Assembly (NCBI RefSeq): GCF_032854445.1
Contig: NW_027017978.1
Coordinates: forward strand, 110,087-174,086
Direction: 5' to 3'
From: Liolophura sinensis
Taxonomy: Eukaryota; Mollusca; Polyplacophora; Chitonida; Chitonidae
Length of the DNA: 64,000 nt
In this document: positions 30,680 through 43,585 of the stretch, one piece after another
Layout of the letters: each line of letters starts with the position of its first letter
Position numbering within the stretch: the first letter of the stretch is position 1
Notes under the pieces: model-generated
Seen by the model: the letters and a program-made list of their open reading frames with translations, nothing else
Told to the model about the DNA's origin: nothing
The model's database searches: none
Translations under genes and position numbers: made by a program

Positions 30680-32164
30680 TTTCCGCTTTCACACTGGTGT
30701 TGTTGTACAGATGTGGACTCTGTACCGGAGAAGTAGTGGAAGGGGGATAACTCGAAACAAGTTCAAAGTTTTTTATTTTCTGCTTGACCACGAATGTGGA
30801 GTGTGAGGGACATGCTGCTGGACAGAGAAAACGAACATATAACCTAAAACATATGTGCAACTTACAAAAAGAGAAAAGTCACACAAGATTAACTAAATTT
30901 GGAAATCACAAGTTTACAAAAACGATATTGATAGCCTCACTAAGGTGAAGCAAGAGAATGGATCCTGGTAGGCCTAAAGGCGTATGATTTCTGCCACTAC
31001 AAATGGGTCATTTCAATTCTTTAACACCACGTTTATGAACAACTAATTTATTGAAAGTACGCACGATAGCAAACCACGAACCTTTTTATATATATTATAA
31101 TTATCAGCACCTTAGTCTAAAATTTCAACTCTTCCAAATTTATTGTGCTAAAATAAACAACAGACTAGAAAAAAATCCTTCATTTCTTGATCAAACATTA
31201 AGTACATACATGAATGATTTTTTTACTTATTTATAACTGTGTATGACTAAATTGACAATTTTGGCAAGGTCAAAGCCAAATTCTCTTTGGTTTATTCAAA
31301 TGATAAGAATGTTTTGTCAATTAGTAAGGCTGTCTTACTGCGAATTAGGTTCACTTGTGAAAACATTTTGCCAATGATGCTCATCTATGTCTGCCATATA
31401 AAAGTTTGGTCCTAACTTACACTCAGACGTCATTGTTAAATTCGGAATCCCGACTCTTAACCTCGAAGCACTGACTTTCGATCCTTTCATTCACTTTTAC
31501 GGTTCCATATTCTATAGTATCCGTGTCGCTGAGCCCCTGCACCCTAGCCTAATGAACTGGGGTATCATAAATATTTTTAATATATTTCACCATGTCACAT
31601 TTACAGCTCTATTTTACAGCTGTTTATTATGCATTTCCTTATGCAGGTGCTCAGATCACCCAATCGCACATATTTATCAAAGATTTAATTGAATTTGTAT
31701 GTACGTCAAAAGTAAAGTTAAGTAAGCATGTCAGTACATAAAAGTCGCAACGGGCCTGACGCAAGGCCTGGAAAAGTTCAGTTGAAATGTACAGACTTCG
31801 CGATGGGCTTTATGGGATATTTGTTGGTACCGGGGTATAATGATGTGAGGGTATTTTTGCAGCCCCAAATGCATTTTGAAAAAAAATCTATGCATGTATA
31901 AATATTATGTGTAAGCTTAAACCTATAAAACGGCTATTCTGATATTATACCAGAAGTAGTTTACGGTCAAAAAATAACCATTACGGAGCCATTGATCAGA
32001 AGATGACGTATCTCCAAACCCTACCCAGCAAATGAAGTGTTTTTTTCTTTCTTTTTTTTCGCTTTAGTATAGAAGTAATGCAGTTATAGAACAACAGATT
32101 GTGCCTCGGGCATATAGACTTCGCTAGCGGTACATGTATTCTATAGCATTAATCTGGGATTAAG

Positions 32165-32325
32165 ATTTATTTATTTATTTATTTGATTGGTGTTTTACGC
32201 CGTACTCAAGAATATTTCACCTATACAACGGCGGCCTTCATTATGGTGGAAGGAAACCGGACAAGAGTCCGGTGGAAACCCACGACCATCCACAGGCTGC
32301 TGGAATAACTTCTCGCGTATGAGAT
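32165..32325 (-). mobile_element. SINE (family 1) copy, 3' part
   Basis: TTTATTTATTTATTTGATTG, GTGTTTTACGCCGTACTCAA, GAATATTTCACCTATACAAC, CATTATGGTGGAAGGAAACC and AAACCCACGACCATCCACAG match the 43010 element. The copy ends near CTTCTCGCGTATGAG, so the tRNA-like head is absent. The left (TTTA)n is the 3' tail of a minus-strand SINE. Confidence 0.88.
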
Positions 32326-33657
32326 TAAGATAATCCCAGCATTAATCCACGTCGGTGGAGCTCTTCATACATCGTCCATATACATGTATAGACTTTCACG
32401 GGACATTTGAATGTGGTTAACAGTGTTGTCCAAGGGTGCTTCTACAAATTCCGCACACCTTTTTTCAGATTGTCAGTGTGTCCCTCCGAATCAAGATGCT
32501 AGGTGCATGAAGCATTGTGGATCATACACAGATCTGTAATACATGCTGACCGGGCAAGATTTCTTCTTGTTCTACAATCCAATTCCACGCATGCAGAAGA
32601 TGTGTACATGGTCCGACATTGCAGAGAAATGCAATGACGGCGACGATTCCCCCTATGCATCCCCTTAGAAATTGTTGACTATATACATGATCCGTTTATT
32701 AGGAGGTAATTTAGTAAAGCCAGAAGTCCATTAGATAATGGGCTTCTGGTAAAGCTCCGTTTACACGCACAGTATAACGAACATGCTTGCATGGCGTACT
32801 TAAAAAAATTACTTCCCCCGATCTACGGGTTTATTAAAATGTTGAGTAGGTCAAATGCGTTGTGACATACGCACACGAATACTTTAACAACTGCATATTA
32901 CGAACATATACTAATTATATATCGAACGTATAGAAAATTTCCTATAAAATCAGCCTGTGTGCGCACATCCCTGGACGCTTACAATAATTAAAAATTGCGC
33001 TTGTCAAAAGGCCACTTCAAAAACACAGACTATCAACGTATAAGTGACTTAAAAAGTTGCATGATGGTATTTTTGGAAAATGTCAAGGACACCTCTGCCA
33101 TAAGAATTTACTCTACTTTTGGAAACCAAAGTCTATCACATATGGAATCCGTCCCTCTCGCTTTAACATGAAATTTTTTGAGTAATTTACTTACTCCGAC
33201 CCGTTCATCGTGATTAAAGCGTCTCACCAACGAAAGTAAAAGTACACTCACCTCACACGGTTTTACAGTTAATCGCCAGTCGGAGATCTAAGTGACCTCT
33301 GACCGAAAATATTGAACATGTACATTGTACTGAACGTCCCTCAATTCCGTATTTTTGGTGAAACGGGCGTTCAAGCAGACGGCAGTATATATAGACGTCG
33401 TATATATCAGTATTGGTACATTTTCACAATTGAGTTTTTCTGTAACAGTTGACTGTGATAAATAATTAATCGAGAATAAATTCTACTTATTAGTTTTGGA
33501 CAATTTGACCCTTGAATAATATGACTCTGTATCTTGGACGATATATCCAAAATTCTTGCACATTTTTTGGCTCTTGAGATCCCGCGAGCATGTCAGAAAC
33601 CTTCCATACTAAGAATGTATCCATATTGTCATATCTATTGTTCAGTATGACAGACAA

Positions 33658-33980
33658 GAGTGAGTGAGTAAGTGCTTGGGGTCTAACGTCGTACTTAACA
33701 ATTTTTCAGTCATATGGCGACGAAGGAATCCTTTGCGTGCATGTAATGTGCCTCCTTGTTGCAGAACGGATTTCCACCGCTCTTTCATCTAGTGCTGCTT
33801 CACTGAGACGCCTTACCGAAGGCAAGTAAGCCGCCCCGCTCGAACCATTACACTGATACGGGTCAACCAGTCATTGCACTATCCCCTTCATGCTGAACGC
33901 CAAGCGAGGAAGTTACAACTTCCTCTTTAAGGTCTTAGGTGTGACTCGATCCAGGACTGACCCTGGATCTACCGCTCCCG
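33658..33980 (-). mobile_element. SINE, second family, long copy
   Basis: On the minus strand the element runs from about CTTCGGGAGCGGTAGATCCA through a B-box-like GGATCGAGTC to the tail AAGTACGACGTTAGACCCCA then AGCACTTACTCACTCACT. A fragment of the same family, inverted, is at 12880-13015. It is probably a tRNA-derived SINE with a LINE-like tail; the A box is not clear. The family is not named here because no repeat library could be searched. Confidence 0.65.
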
Positions 33981-34492
33981 AAGCTGACAAACAAGACAAC
34001 ACAAGACAATTCTGATACACGATAATATGCATGGACTTTAATGGTGCTTAATGTACACTTTTAAAACACGCCAATTTAACATATGACCATGTCAATGATT
34101 AATAACATAGGATATAGGTGTAAAGTTTACACCTAAATTAAACATGTCACAATTACATTCTGGAACAATGTATATAACCACACAAATCAGCTGCCAAATT
34201 AGGCTGCCAATATACTTATCGCAATTACACAAGTACGGGAAGGTAAGGACAGTCCTTCTTACTTAAGAATTAACGCAATTAGAAACGCGTTATAAAAGAC
34301 TTCCGGCGTATCAATGGCTCATTTAAAGCTTTCAGCCACTATGACACAAGCATTCTTTCACACAAGTGCTGTACATTCACAACAAATTTGACCACATATG
34401 ATAGATGACAGAACAACAAAACGTCACATTTACAAAACTAAATTTCCAGGGCTACTTTTGGCGTATACACTTCCACTAATATCTCGGATGCT

Positions 34493-34498
34493 TTTATT
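34493..34498 (-). terminator. Poly(A) signal of SUOX
   Basis: The minus strand reads CAAATAAAAG, an AATAAA hexamer 126 bp past the SUOX stop codon at 34624. Confidence 0.6.
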
Positions 34499-34623
34499 TG
34501 GCTTAACACAATGAATTGATTGTGATGCAAAAGCAACTGTGGCGTTCAAGATGTGACAGTTAACGAAAGGAAATAAATACCACGATGCCAACTTACAGGG
34601 TGCTTTTTTTTATATCTGCCGAA

Positions 34624-37600
34624 CTACTTTGCCACAGACACTGGTACTCTGTGCCACGCATTGTTCAACAGTCCTCTCAGATTCCAAATGCCTTCTACGC
34701 TGTCTGGTTGGACATTGTAAGAGGAGTCCACGGCCTTAGAAATTAGCTCCACCTTGCCCCTATGGTTCTCGGGTAATGGTACGACTGCCTCCCACAGTGT
34801 CCAGGCCCACGCCCGGTAAGGATTCTGATCTGAGCCATCTAGAAGCTCCGCTGTTCTCCAGGTTTTGCCACCATCTGCTGACACGTCCACACGTATTATT
34901 CCACGACCGCCTCCACTAAAAGCGTAACCTTTCACCACAACTTCATCGCTGTCTTCGTCCAAAACGGTGCCTGGTTCAGGTTCACATATAGTGGAGACAA
35001 CAGGTAGATCTTGTACGGCTGCAGATTTACTGAAATCAACGGTGTCCCAATCAACTGATGGATTAAAGCCTTTGTAGTCCTTCTGTTGCCAGTGACTGTC
35101 GCTTTCGTTTTTGCTCACAAGAATCCTCCCGAGCCACTTGACCTGGCGTGCCCCTACAACCCCCGGGATAATCACACGTAATGGATAGCCGTGGTCCTCC
35201 GGTATCTCCTCTCCGTTCATCTCGTAAGCAATGATAATATCGTTTTTCCTGCCCTGTGCCAGAGCTATTGGGATAGAGGCACCATAAGCTGATCCCTCTG
35301 GGTCTTTATCACAGCCTTCAAACTGAATATGACTGTAGTCACCCTTGTCGATGTCAATGCCCGCATGTTTTAGGAGGTCTGACAGCCTCACACCCGACCA
35401 GACAGCTGTACTGATGGCAGTAGATTGCCAACTAAGTCCACGAACATTCTTCTTCTCGGACATCTCAATTCTACGATTCCCAGCACACTGAATGGTTACA
35501 GCAACCTCGTGCTTTGGAAATTTGGATTTCAATTCCTTTAGAGAATAGGACATTTCTTTTCTACCGCCTTCTGTTCCCAGCTTGAGCTTGTAATTCTTAA
35601 TATCAATTTTGGGTACTGGGAGGTGGTTTCTCACGAAGAACAGCTCATTAGGTGTTATGAAGTTATCCACCAGAAGAGGTCCAGGTGGTTCCGCATTGAA
35701 CGGTTTCACCGAATTTGGCCGCAGTGCTGGATGTCTCACTGGATCATTGCGGAAAGGATCCTTCATATCAACAGGTTTTGAGGTTTCCACAATATTTCCA
35801 ATGCGGAATTTCTCTAACAAAGCATACATTGCTGGGTTTTCATGCGCAGCATACATTTTCCAGAATGGCTCTATGGAACCCCCTGCCCCCAACAAGATCT
35901 TTGACCCACCTGGATGTTTTGGGACATAGTCCGTAATATCATACACACCATTCTTGTATGTTACCCATATTTTTTTCTCCATGGAGTTGTGTCGAGCCAC
36001 TTCATCCTGAGAGAATGTGGGCAAATCCTTCCTCGCCACCCCAGGTTTCTCGGGAGAGGCTGCAGCATGTGGGGCAGACTTCTCTAATTTCCAGTACAAG
36101 AGGGCACCTATCAAACACAAACCCATCAATGGTTAGTATGGCAATAGCGCAACTGTGTCAATTGTTATGAAAGAATAATACACCACTCCGTGGCTTAAGT
36201 CAGAGGTTAGTACAGTATATACTTAAATAGAATAATAATTACACTATAAACAGTTTTTATTATCAAAAATATAAATCGAAGACAAAAGCAATGGGGACAT
36301 CTATCGCCCAAGGAAAAATGGAATGGTGAACATATTACATCTGCTGTCACTCAGTGCTATCGTAGAGGAAGAACACATACAATTGAAACGATAGCACAAA
36401 GGTGCCAGTGGTTATAAGACACTATAAAAAGGATTAAATTGCACTATATTGCACATCTGTTCCTAAGGTCAAATAAAATTACACCACTGTTTCGATCTCT
36501 TCATAAGTGTGGGCCGCACGGTTGTATATTTGTCCCTCCTTCCCCCAAATGGATTTACCCTGGGTCATATACTCAGGTTGGTGGCTTATATATCACAACA
36601 ACTACATAAACACTCAGACTGATGGGTCAGGACTATTTCCCCATGAACATCCACATTCAAATAGGTTGGTTACACAGATCATTTTCCTATTGATGCCATC
36701 ACAGATTGGCCCATTACCAACAATTTTCCCATGAACACCCACAGTCAAAAGGATTGGTTACAGACAGATCATTTCCCTATTGATGGCACCACAGATTGGC
36801 CCATTACCAACAATTTTCTCATGAATACCCACATTCAAATGGGTTTGTTACAGAAGATCATTTTCATATTGATGCCATCACAGATTGGCCCATTACCAAT
36901 AATTTCCCCATGAACACCCACATTCAAATAGGTTGGTTACAGACAAATCATTTTCCTATTGAAGCCATCACAGAGTGGCCCATTACCAACAATTTTCCAA
37001 TGAACACCAACATTCAAATGGGTTGGTTACAAACAGATTATTTTCCTTTTGAAGCCATCACAGATTGGCCCATTACGAACAATTTTCCCATGAATACCCA
37101 CATTCAAAGAGGTTGGTTACAGACAGATCATTTCCCTATTGATGCCATCACAGATTGGCCCATTACCAACAATTTTCCCATGAATACCCACATTCAAATG
37201 GGTTGGTTACAGACAGATCATTTCCCTATTGATGCCATCACAGATTGGCCCATTACCAACAATTTTCCCATGAATACCCACATTCAAATGGGTTGGTTAC
37301 AGACAGATCATTTCCCTATTGATTCCATCACAGATTGGCCCATTACCAACAATTTCCACATGGACTGCATCACAGATTGGCCCATTACTAACAATTTTCC
37401 AATGAACACCTCCATACAAATAGGTTGGTTACAGACAGATCATTATCACATTGACATATTCACAAATTGGCCCATTACTAGCAATGTTAAAACGAACACT
37501 TACACTCAAATGGGTGGGTTACACACAGATCATTTGCCCATTGACGCCATCACAGAATGGTTCATTACTAACAATTTTCCCATGAAACACTTACATTCAA

Positions 37601-40600
37601 ATGGGTTGGTTACAGACAGATCATTTTCCCATTGATATCTTTGCAGATTGACCCATTACTAGCAATTTTCCAATCAACACTTACATTCAAATGGATGGGT
37701 AACAGACAGATCATTATGCCATTGACATCTTCACATATTGGCCCATTACTAACAATTTTCCCATGAACACTTACATTCGAAAGGATGGGTTACAGACAGA
37801 TCATTTTCCCACTGACACCATCCCAGTCTGGTTCATTACTAGCAATTTTCCAATGAACACATACATTCAAATGGGTGGGTTACAAACAAATCATTTTTAC
37901 ACTGACACCATCGCAGGTTGGTCCATTACTAGTAATTTTCCCTTGAACGCTTACATTCAAATGGTTGAGTTACAGACAGATCATTTCCTCACTGACGCCA
38001 TCGCAGATTGGTCCATTACTAGCAATTTTCCCTTGAACACTTACATTCAAATGAGTGAGTTACAGACAGATCATTTCCCCACAGACACCATCACAGATTG
38101 GCGCATTACTAACAATTTTTCAATGAACACTTACATTCAGATCATGGGGTGGGTTACAGACAGATCATTTTCCAATTGACATCTTCACAGATTAGCCCAT
38201 TACTAACAATTTTCCAATGAACACTTATATTCAAATGGGTGGGTTACAGACAGATCATTGACATCTTCACAGATACGCCCATTACTAACAATTTTCCCAT
38301 CAACACTTACATTCAAATGGGTGGGTTACAGACAGATCATTTTCCCATTGACAACTTCACAGATTAGCCCATTACTATCAATTTTCCAATGAACACTTGT
38401 ATTCAAATGGGTGGGTTACAGACAGATCGCTGATATCTTCACAGATTGGCCCATTACTAACAATTTTCCCATGAACACTTACATTCCAATAGGTTCTTTA
38501 AAGACAGATCATTTCCCCGTTGATATCTTCACAGATTGGTCCATTACTAGCAATTTTCTGATCAACACTTACATTTGAATGGGAGGGTTACAGACAGATC
38601 ATTTTTCAATTGATATCTTCACAGATTGGCCCATTACTAACAATTTTCCCATGAACACTTACATTCAAATGGGTGAGTTACAGACAAATCATTTCCCCAT
38701 TAACACTTACATTCATTTATCTGCAAGTGACCCTCTCGCACTTAATTTCCTTTCCTCTACCTACAAAACTGACTGCCTTGATGAGAATAAACAATTCTAA
38801 TGTATTGTGTAAAACCACCATCAAATGTAGACAAAATAAGACTTAGCACATGTACTGTGCACAGCTGTAGGCTGCAGGCCTATATGGCATCACTGTTATG
38901 AATTTCTATCATGAAGTGAGCTTGGCAATAAATGAGTAGTGTATAATACATTATCAGCTTTATAACACCACAAGTGGGTGGTACTCATCATTTATCTAAC
39001 ACTTGTAGGGTGAGGTTTAAGATAAGATTTACAGGTCCAGGAGTGTGGAGGGTAGGAGATATACATGTAGGCTATCTATGGACCTGGTAGGTTGTATTGG
39101 GGTTACAGAAGTGTTGACAGTATGTGTCCTACATCTTCAGCTCTGCAGTCAACTTCATGTAGGCCACTTTCTTGCTGGGCCACTCAGCATAACCTTGATG
39201 TGACATTGTTAAAGACATAATGCGCCTGTCCAGACAAAATACAATTGTCTCATGTACATGTATGTAATCAATGAAAACCCATGACAACTTAGGTCAGATT
39301 AAAAATCTAACGATGTTATTAAGTTGTTTTCATTTTACAATTTGGAATTTAAACAATAGTACATTTAAAGTATATATGTCAGTTTCAAATATAGTTTGGT
39401 CAGGACACAATGATGTCTCCTTTTAGCAGGCTGAACCGAGTGCCCAAATATTTAGTGTTACCTTAACTTGGCACAGCTTACACATATATTTATTTTATTT
39501 ATTTTTTTTTATTTTACACCATACTTGGAATATTTCACTTACCTGACAGTGGCCAGCATTATGGTGGGAGGAAACTGGACAGAGCCCAGAGGAAATCCTG
39601 AACAATCTGCAGGTGGCTGGCAGGCCACTTACATGTATGTACTTTATCAAATAGCTCAAGATGCATGTACAGCCATACCCAATGAAGATAAATGGAATAG
39701 TATGTATATACCATTTATTTCATTCGTGTTTAACTTTTTACTTTTTTTTAAGTATTTTTTTTTTTGCTTAAATCACAGTGGTCAGGTTTATGGGTGGTGG
39801 TACCTGTACTGGGAGTGAACTAAAACCCTTGGCCAGGTATCTCACAAATAAACCCTTGGCCAGGTATCTCACAAATAAACCCTTGACCAGGTATCTCACA
39901 AATAAACCCTTGGCCAGGTATCTCACAAATCTCCTGACATAAAACCGCAGCCGAAACAGCAAGAGCTGAAATCAGACATGCATTCTCAATGGTCAGCAAG
40001 CCAGGGGTATGACCGTCTCACCCAGAGCAAGTTTTTCACTCTAGCACAGCAACTTTCATGGACACATTTCTACTTAAGCAGACTTCATCTCAGCCTAATT
40101 ATTCCTAATTCACCGATGAATTTGAACACATGAGGACAAAGTCTAGTAATTAGATAAACTGCATCAACTTCTTCCCCCAATACCCAAACCACCACTCCAA
40201 TCACATTACCTCTGTTGTCTTCAAACTGAGCTGAGGCTTATAGGTATTAAGACAGTTGAAATCTACACTGACGATCAGTATGAGTAACAATAGCACAGTA
40301 GTCCAATCCACTCTGATCTAGTCCCAGACAGCTGGTCCCGGATCAGCCTTAGGTCAATCCAGTAACCTGTACATGACATCTCACCTATATATGATTACCT
40401 GTTTATTTCATTCACCTGGCCCAAAGTACAAAATGCACCATGAATATGTTATACTGTAAAAACTAAAATAAGCCAACCATTCTGTGCTTTCTATAAAGGT
40501 AAATGGCACTTCTTTCAATTTTGTTTTGCTTTCGAAAATTGTTGTCTTCTGCTATTGTAAAAGTTAGTGGAACATTTTTTTGTGAAAATGATTTTTCAAG

Positions 40601-41892
40601 TAATTAAATCCTCAGAATTGTCCAATGTAAATGTGATATTGTGATTTCTTGTTGTTTTTCGGAAAAACTGACATCACTAGTAGTCTCTGCCATTCTTGTG
40701 ACATGCATTAATATGCCAAAAACATCGTAATTAGGGTACTTAACATGCACATAGCTAGACATCAACAAAGGAACAATTACATCCTCTGTATATTATTGTG
40801 ATTTACATGTACGCAAAACCTGAGATACCACCCTTAATATTTACCTTAACATTGCTGCAACTGTTATGGGAAGTAGGCCTACATAAATATATATTTATGT
40901 ACGTACTTCTCCTACAATAAGCCGAGTTTTGCATGTTCACACAGGTTGGGATAAGATAATGTGGGGGCTTATGCAAACTAACACAGATAAAGGTCGTGAT
41001 TTTACAGTAGTTGCTAGACGGAATATACATCTTGCATAGTAGAGTCTGTTGGCTCGTCGGCAACATTAACAACTACTGAAAAAATCATATCTTTTAGCCA
41101 CCTTTGTTTCCATGAGTGCCCCATTTGCCTAAACCTTTGTGGACTTGTTAGACTCCTGAAATGCTGATTTGGGTTATAGGATGCTCTGATACCGAAGCTT
41201 GGGTATGACACAAGGTCAATCAAACTAGATCTCTTGTTTTCCATTGTCACGAGCACATCATTTGACCCCCTGCACCAAAACTCATCAATTCTTCTCTTGT
41301 CAGAAATTGATATAAAAGGTGAGATTATCAAAGATAGCCGAAATAATTATACCGGTAATGAAAATTTGTCCACCTCCTGTAGCAATTTTCTAAACTATTC
41401 TGAAAGAAAACAAGGAGTCAAGTGTCACTAGCCTAATCTATGCCAGCACGTAGTACAAATGAGCTGAAAAGGTATCTGTAAACGGGTGGGTGCCCTGGGA
41501 ATATGACATTTATACATCTACATAAATGAACTTGTTATGCAAATATAACAGCATGACTAGGTAGACCTACCAAAAGTGCAGACAACCCCTAGGCCGGCCC
41601 AGACGGGCTTATACCCGGTCTGGCTGTTTTCAGAGTCTGAATAAGCTGGAATACTGTGGAGTAAGCGGGACTGTTGGGCAAAATCAACAGGCGGACTTGA
41701 TCGTGCAGGCTGCGAGCAGTGCCCTGATGAAGTAGCGTTGGTTTTCACACCAACTGCAGAATATGGCAGATGGAGACGGGTCAAGGCAACAACCTGTCCG
41801 TTTACACACCCAACGGATTTGGCATAGCCTTTCAAGAAACAACTGTATTTTACCGCGACATCTAGACAACCCCGTCCTCTCCAGGCCGCCAT
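34624..41892 (-). CDS. SUOX: Sulfite oxidase, mitochondrial
   Basis: Two exons on the minus strand: 41892-41571 and 36107-34624 (stop TAG). Donor G|GTAGGT and acceptor GATAG|GT join in phase 1 and give 601 residues (human 545). Exon 1 encodes an Arg/Lys-rich leader starting MAAWRGRG, then a hydrophobic segment (VWAGLGVVCTF) that continues in exon 2 as GALLYW, the bipartite signal expected for the intermembrane space. Exon 2 holds the cytochrome b5 domain (heme ligands in KHPGGS and YAAHEN), the molybdopterin domain with the cofactor Cys in IQCAGNRR and the motif VVGARQVKWLG, and the dimerisation domain (VKGYAFSGGGRGIIRVDVS, NLRGLLNNAWHRVPV). The enzyme oxidises sulfite to sulfate and passes electrons to cytochrome c. 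The frame is also open upstream of 41892 to an ATG at 42069; 41892 is chosen for its Kozak context (A at -3, G at +4) and basic leader. Confidence 0.95.
36610..38716. repeat. 2.1-kb minisatellite with a 90-bp unit in the SUOX intron
   Basis: About 23 tandem units. A typical unit is ACAGATTGGCCCATTACCAA, CAATTTTCCCATGAATACCC, ACATTCAAATGGGTTGGTTA, CAGACAGATCATTTCCCTAT and TGATGCCATC. Units around 37110-37320 are almost identical. Later ones are diverged (ACTAGC for ACCAAC, ATATCTTC for ATGCCATC), and several are shortened. Because the unit is a multiple of three, the plus strand stays open for 279 codons (36796-37635) and again for 138 (37763-38179). That is antisense to SUOX, and I see no evidence of translation. 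Confidence 0.95.
39487..39625 (-). mobile_element. SINE (family 1) diverged fragment
   Basis: TTTTACACCATACTTGGAAT, ATTTCACTTACCTGACAGTG, GCCAGCATTATGGTGGGAGG and AATCTGCAGGTGGCTGGCAG match the 43010 element with substitutions. The T-rich tail is on the left (minus-strand element) and the head is missing. Confidence 0.8.
39825..39930. repeat. 27-bp tandem repeat, four copies
   Basis: CTTGGCCAGGTATCTCACAA plus ATAAACC starts at 39828, 39855, 39882 and 39909, with one G-to-A change in the third copy and a truncated last copy. It lies in the SUOX intron. Confidence 0.92.
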
Positions 41893-42996
41893 CCTGCTTG
41901 TGACAACGTGACCGAGAAACGTGGCCTCTGACGTTGTCCACCGCAGCCGTGCGAAAGGGGCGGGGCGTGAGAACTTCGCTATTATTGTAAGCGAATCAAA
42001 AGCGTTCGCGCTGGAAAGAGACCTGTCACAGCCAATAAAGATGTGGCTTTTATGAAACACAGTGGACACGCACGTGTTGTTGTTTTGGTTTAAGTACTAC
42101 GAGAATCACATGTTAATCGATGTCCAATGGTGAAAACGATATATACATATGTATGTATGCCTGTGTGTACTGTGATAATAAAGTCTGTTTGCTCCGAACA
42201 GCAGTCGTCTCCATCCAAGCAGTTATCAGAACATGTCCGATATATGATATAACTATGCTGTTCAAGTGCAAACATACTTTAAAATAATCTCCACGTGAAC
42301 CGTCACTTATCGCTACGGCTGGAAGCCGTTTATTCCAGTATGCCCCGGGTGAAATGTCCTGATCAAACTGGTGGAAGGCATAGAATATAATGCTTCTTGT
42401 AGTGTATACGTGCGTTAATCTTTTTTTTTTTATGTATGCGCGTTATGGCCCATATAATACTACGTGATTAACTAACCCTAGAAGCGTGATGAGTGTGTAT
42501 ACAGCTTTTTTAGAGCACAGATGAAATCTGTTAGATGAGAAGTTTTGTTTCAATATCAATATTGTAAACAACTTCTGGAAATCTTCTTGAAAAAATAATG
42601 ATACTTGAATTAGTCATGTAAATAAAAGTCGTGCTTTTGCTGTGCTCTATCTCTGTTGCCATGAAGCATATGAAGGGTATTATGCACTTACAGTAGACCT
42701 TAGAAATGTGAACAACACACTGGCCCATTGTAAAGGATAGCTTGGAGTCACTCTCCCCTTTAAATGGCCATGTTTCAGGAGCTAGATGTGGTTAGCTGGG
42801 ACTTCTGACAATGGCCTAATTAAGGATGGTCACAAAGTCAAAGCAGCATAACCTAGTTGAAGACACGGTCTTCAAGACAGATGTTAATTCTTTAGCCAGA
42901 AAATTACACATGGTCTCACTTCTTGTAGTTTTACGCCTGAAAAACTAATATTGTGTTATGTCATAGCTGTTCTCGAGTAACAAGGGAGGTAATTCA

Positions 42997-43293
42997 GTGG
43001 AGGCATTGATTTATTTATTTATTTATTTGATTGGTGTTTTACGCCGTACTCAAGAATATTTCACTTATACGATGGCAGCCAGCATTATGGTGGGTAGAAA
43101 CACAACAGAGCCCGGGGGAAACCCACGACCATCTGCAGGTTGATGACAGACCTTCCCACTTACGGCTGGAGAGGAAGCCAGCATGAGCTGGACTTGAACT
43201 CACAGCGACCGCATTGGTGAGAGGCTTCTGGGTCATTACGCTGCGCTAGTGCACTAACCGACTGAGCCACGGAGGCCCCCGTGGAGGCATTGA
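42997..43293 (-). mobile_element. Full-length tRNA-derived SINE (family 1) with target-site duplication
   Basis: The element at 43010-43280 is flanked by perfect 13-bp direct repeats GTGGAGGCATTGA (42997-43009 and 43281-43293). On the minus strand it starts GGGGGCCTCCGTGGCTCAGT with an A-box-like TGGCTCAGTCGG, has a B-box-like GTTCAAGTCC, then a conserved core (GGTTTCTACCCACCATAATG region, TCGTATAAGTGAAATATTCT) and ends in an (AAAT)n tail. This is the layout of a polymerase III SINE of tRNA origin. The core resembles a repeat widespread in mollusc genomes (possibly RUDI or another V-SINE relative; name not verified). The intact duplication suggests that the insertion is recent. Confidence 0.92.
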
Positions 43294-43585
43294 AAGATCA
43301 ATCGCACTAATAAATTTATTTTCTTATGAAATATTGCAATGGAAAAAGTGATTTATTAACTGAGTAAAATGACTGGTGTTCTCGATACTTCATGAGAATG
43401 CGATGACTGTTTCATGGGTGGAGGACACTGAAGTGCCTGGAGTAAACAACTGCTCTACATACGCTTCGACGAATGAAAAGCCAATTAATCCTTAATTTTT
43501 GTCATATCAATACACATTGATTTCAGACTTGCTGATAGGAAACAAAAAGCGCAGTATCAAGTATATACTTGCACTAGTGTATATT

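Larger units (their letters stand above)
30680..34492. other. Intergenic region between mL41 and SUOX
   Basis: No gene is recognised. It should hold the mL41 promoter (directly right of 30679), in which I see no clear TATA box. It contains SINE copies at 32165 and 33658. The rest is AT-rich with no long open frame of recognisable origin. Confidence 0.55.
36108..41570 (-). other. SUOX intron 1
   Basis: This 5.5 kb intron separates the leader exon from the catalytic exon. It holds the 90-bp minisatellite (36610-38716), a SINE at 39487, a 27-bp array at 39825 and otherwise AT-rich unique DNA. I see no nested gene on either strand. Confidence 0.85.

Noticed and set aside
36796-37635. 279-codon open frame as a real protein gene
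   Set aside because: It consists only of the 90-bp minisatellite, begins and ends within it, has no splice or promoter context, and lies antisense in the SUOX intron.
41893-42069. Extended SUOX start at the ATG at 42069
   Set aside because: It would add 59 residues without an import-signal character before the basic leader at 41892, which has the better start context. Not excluded, but less likely.
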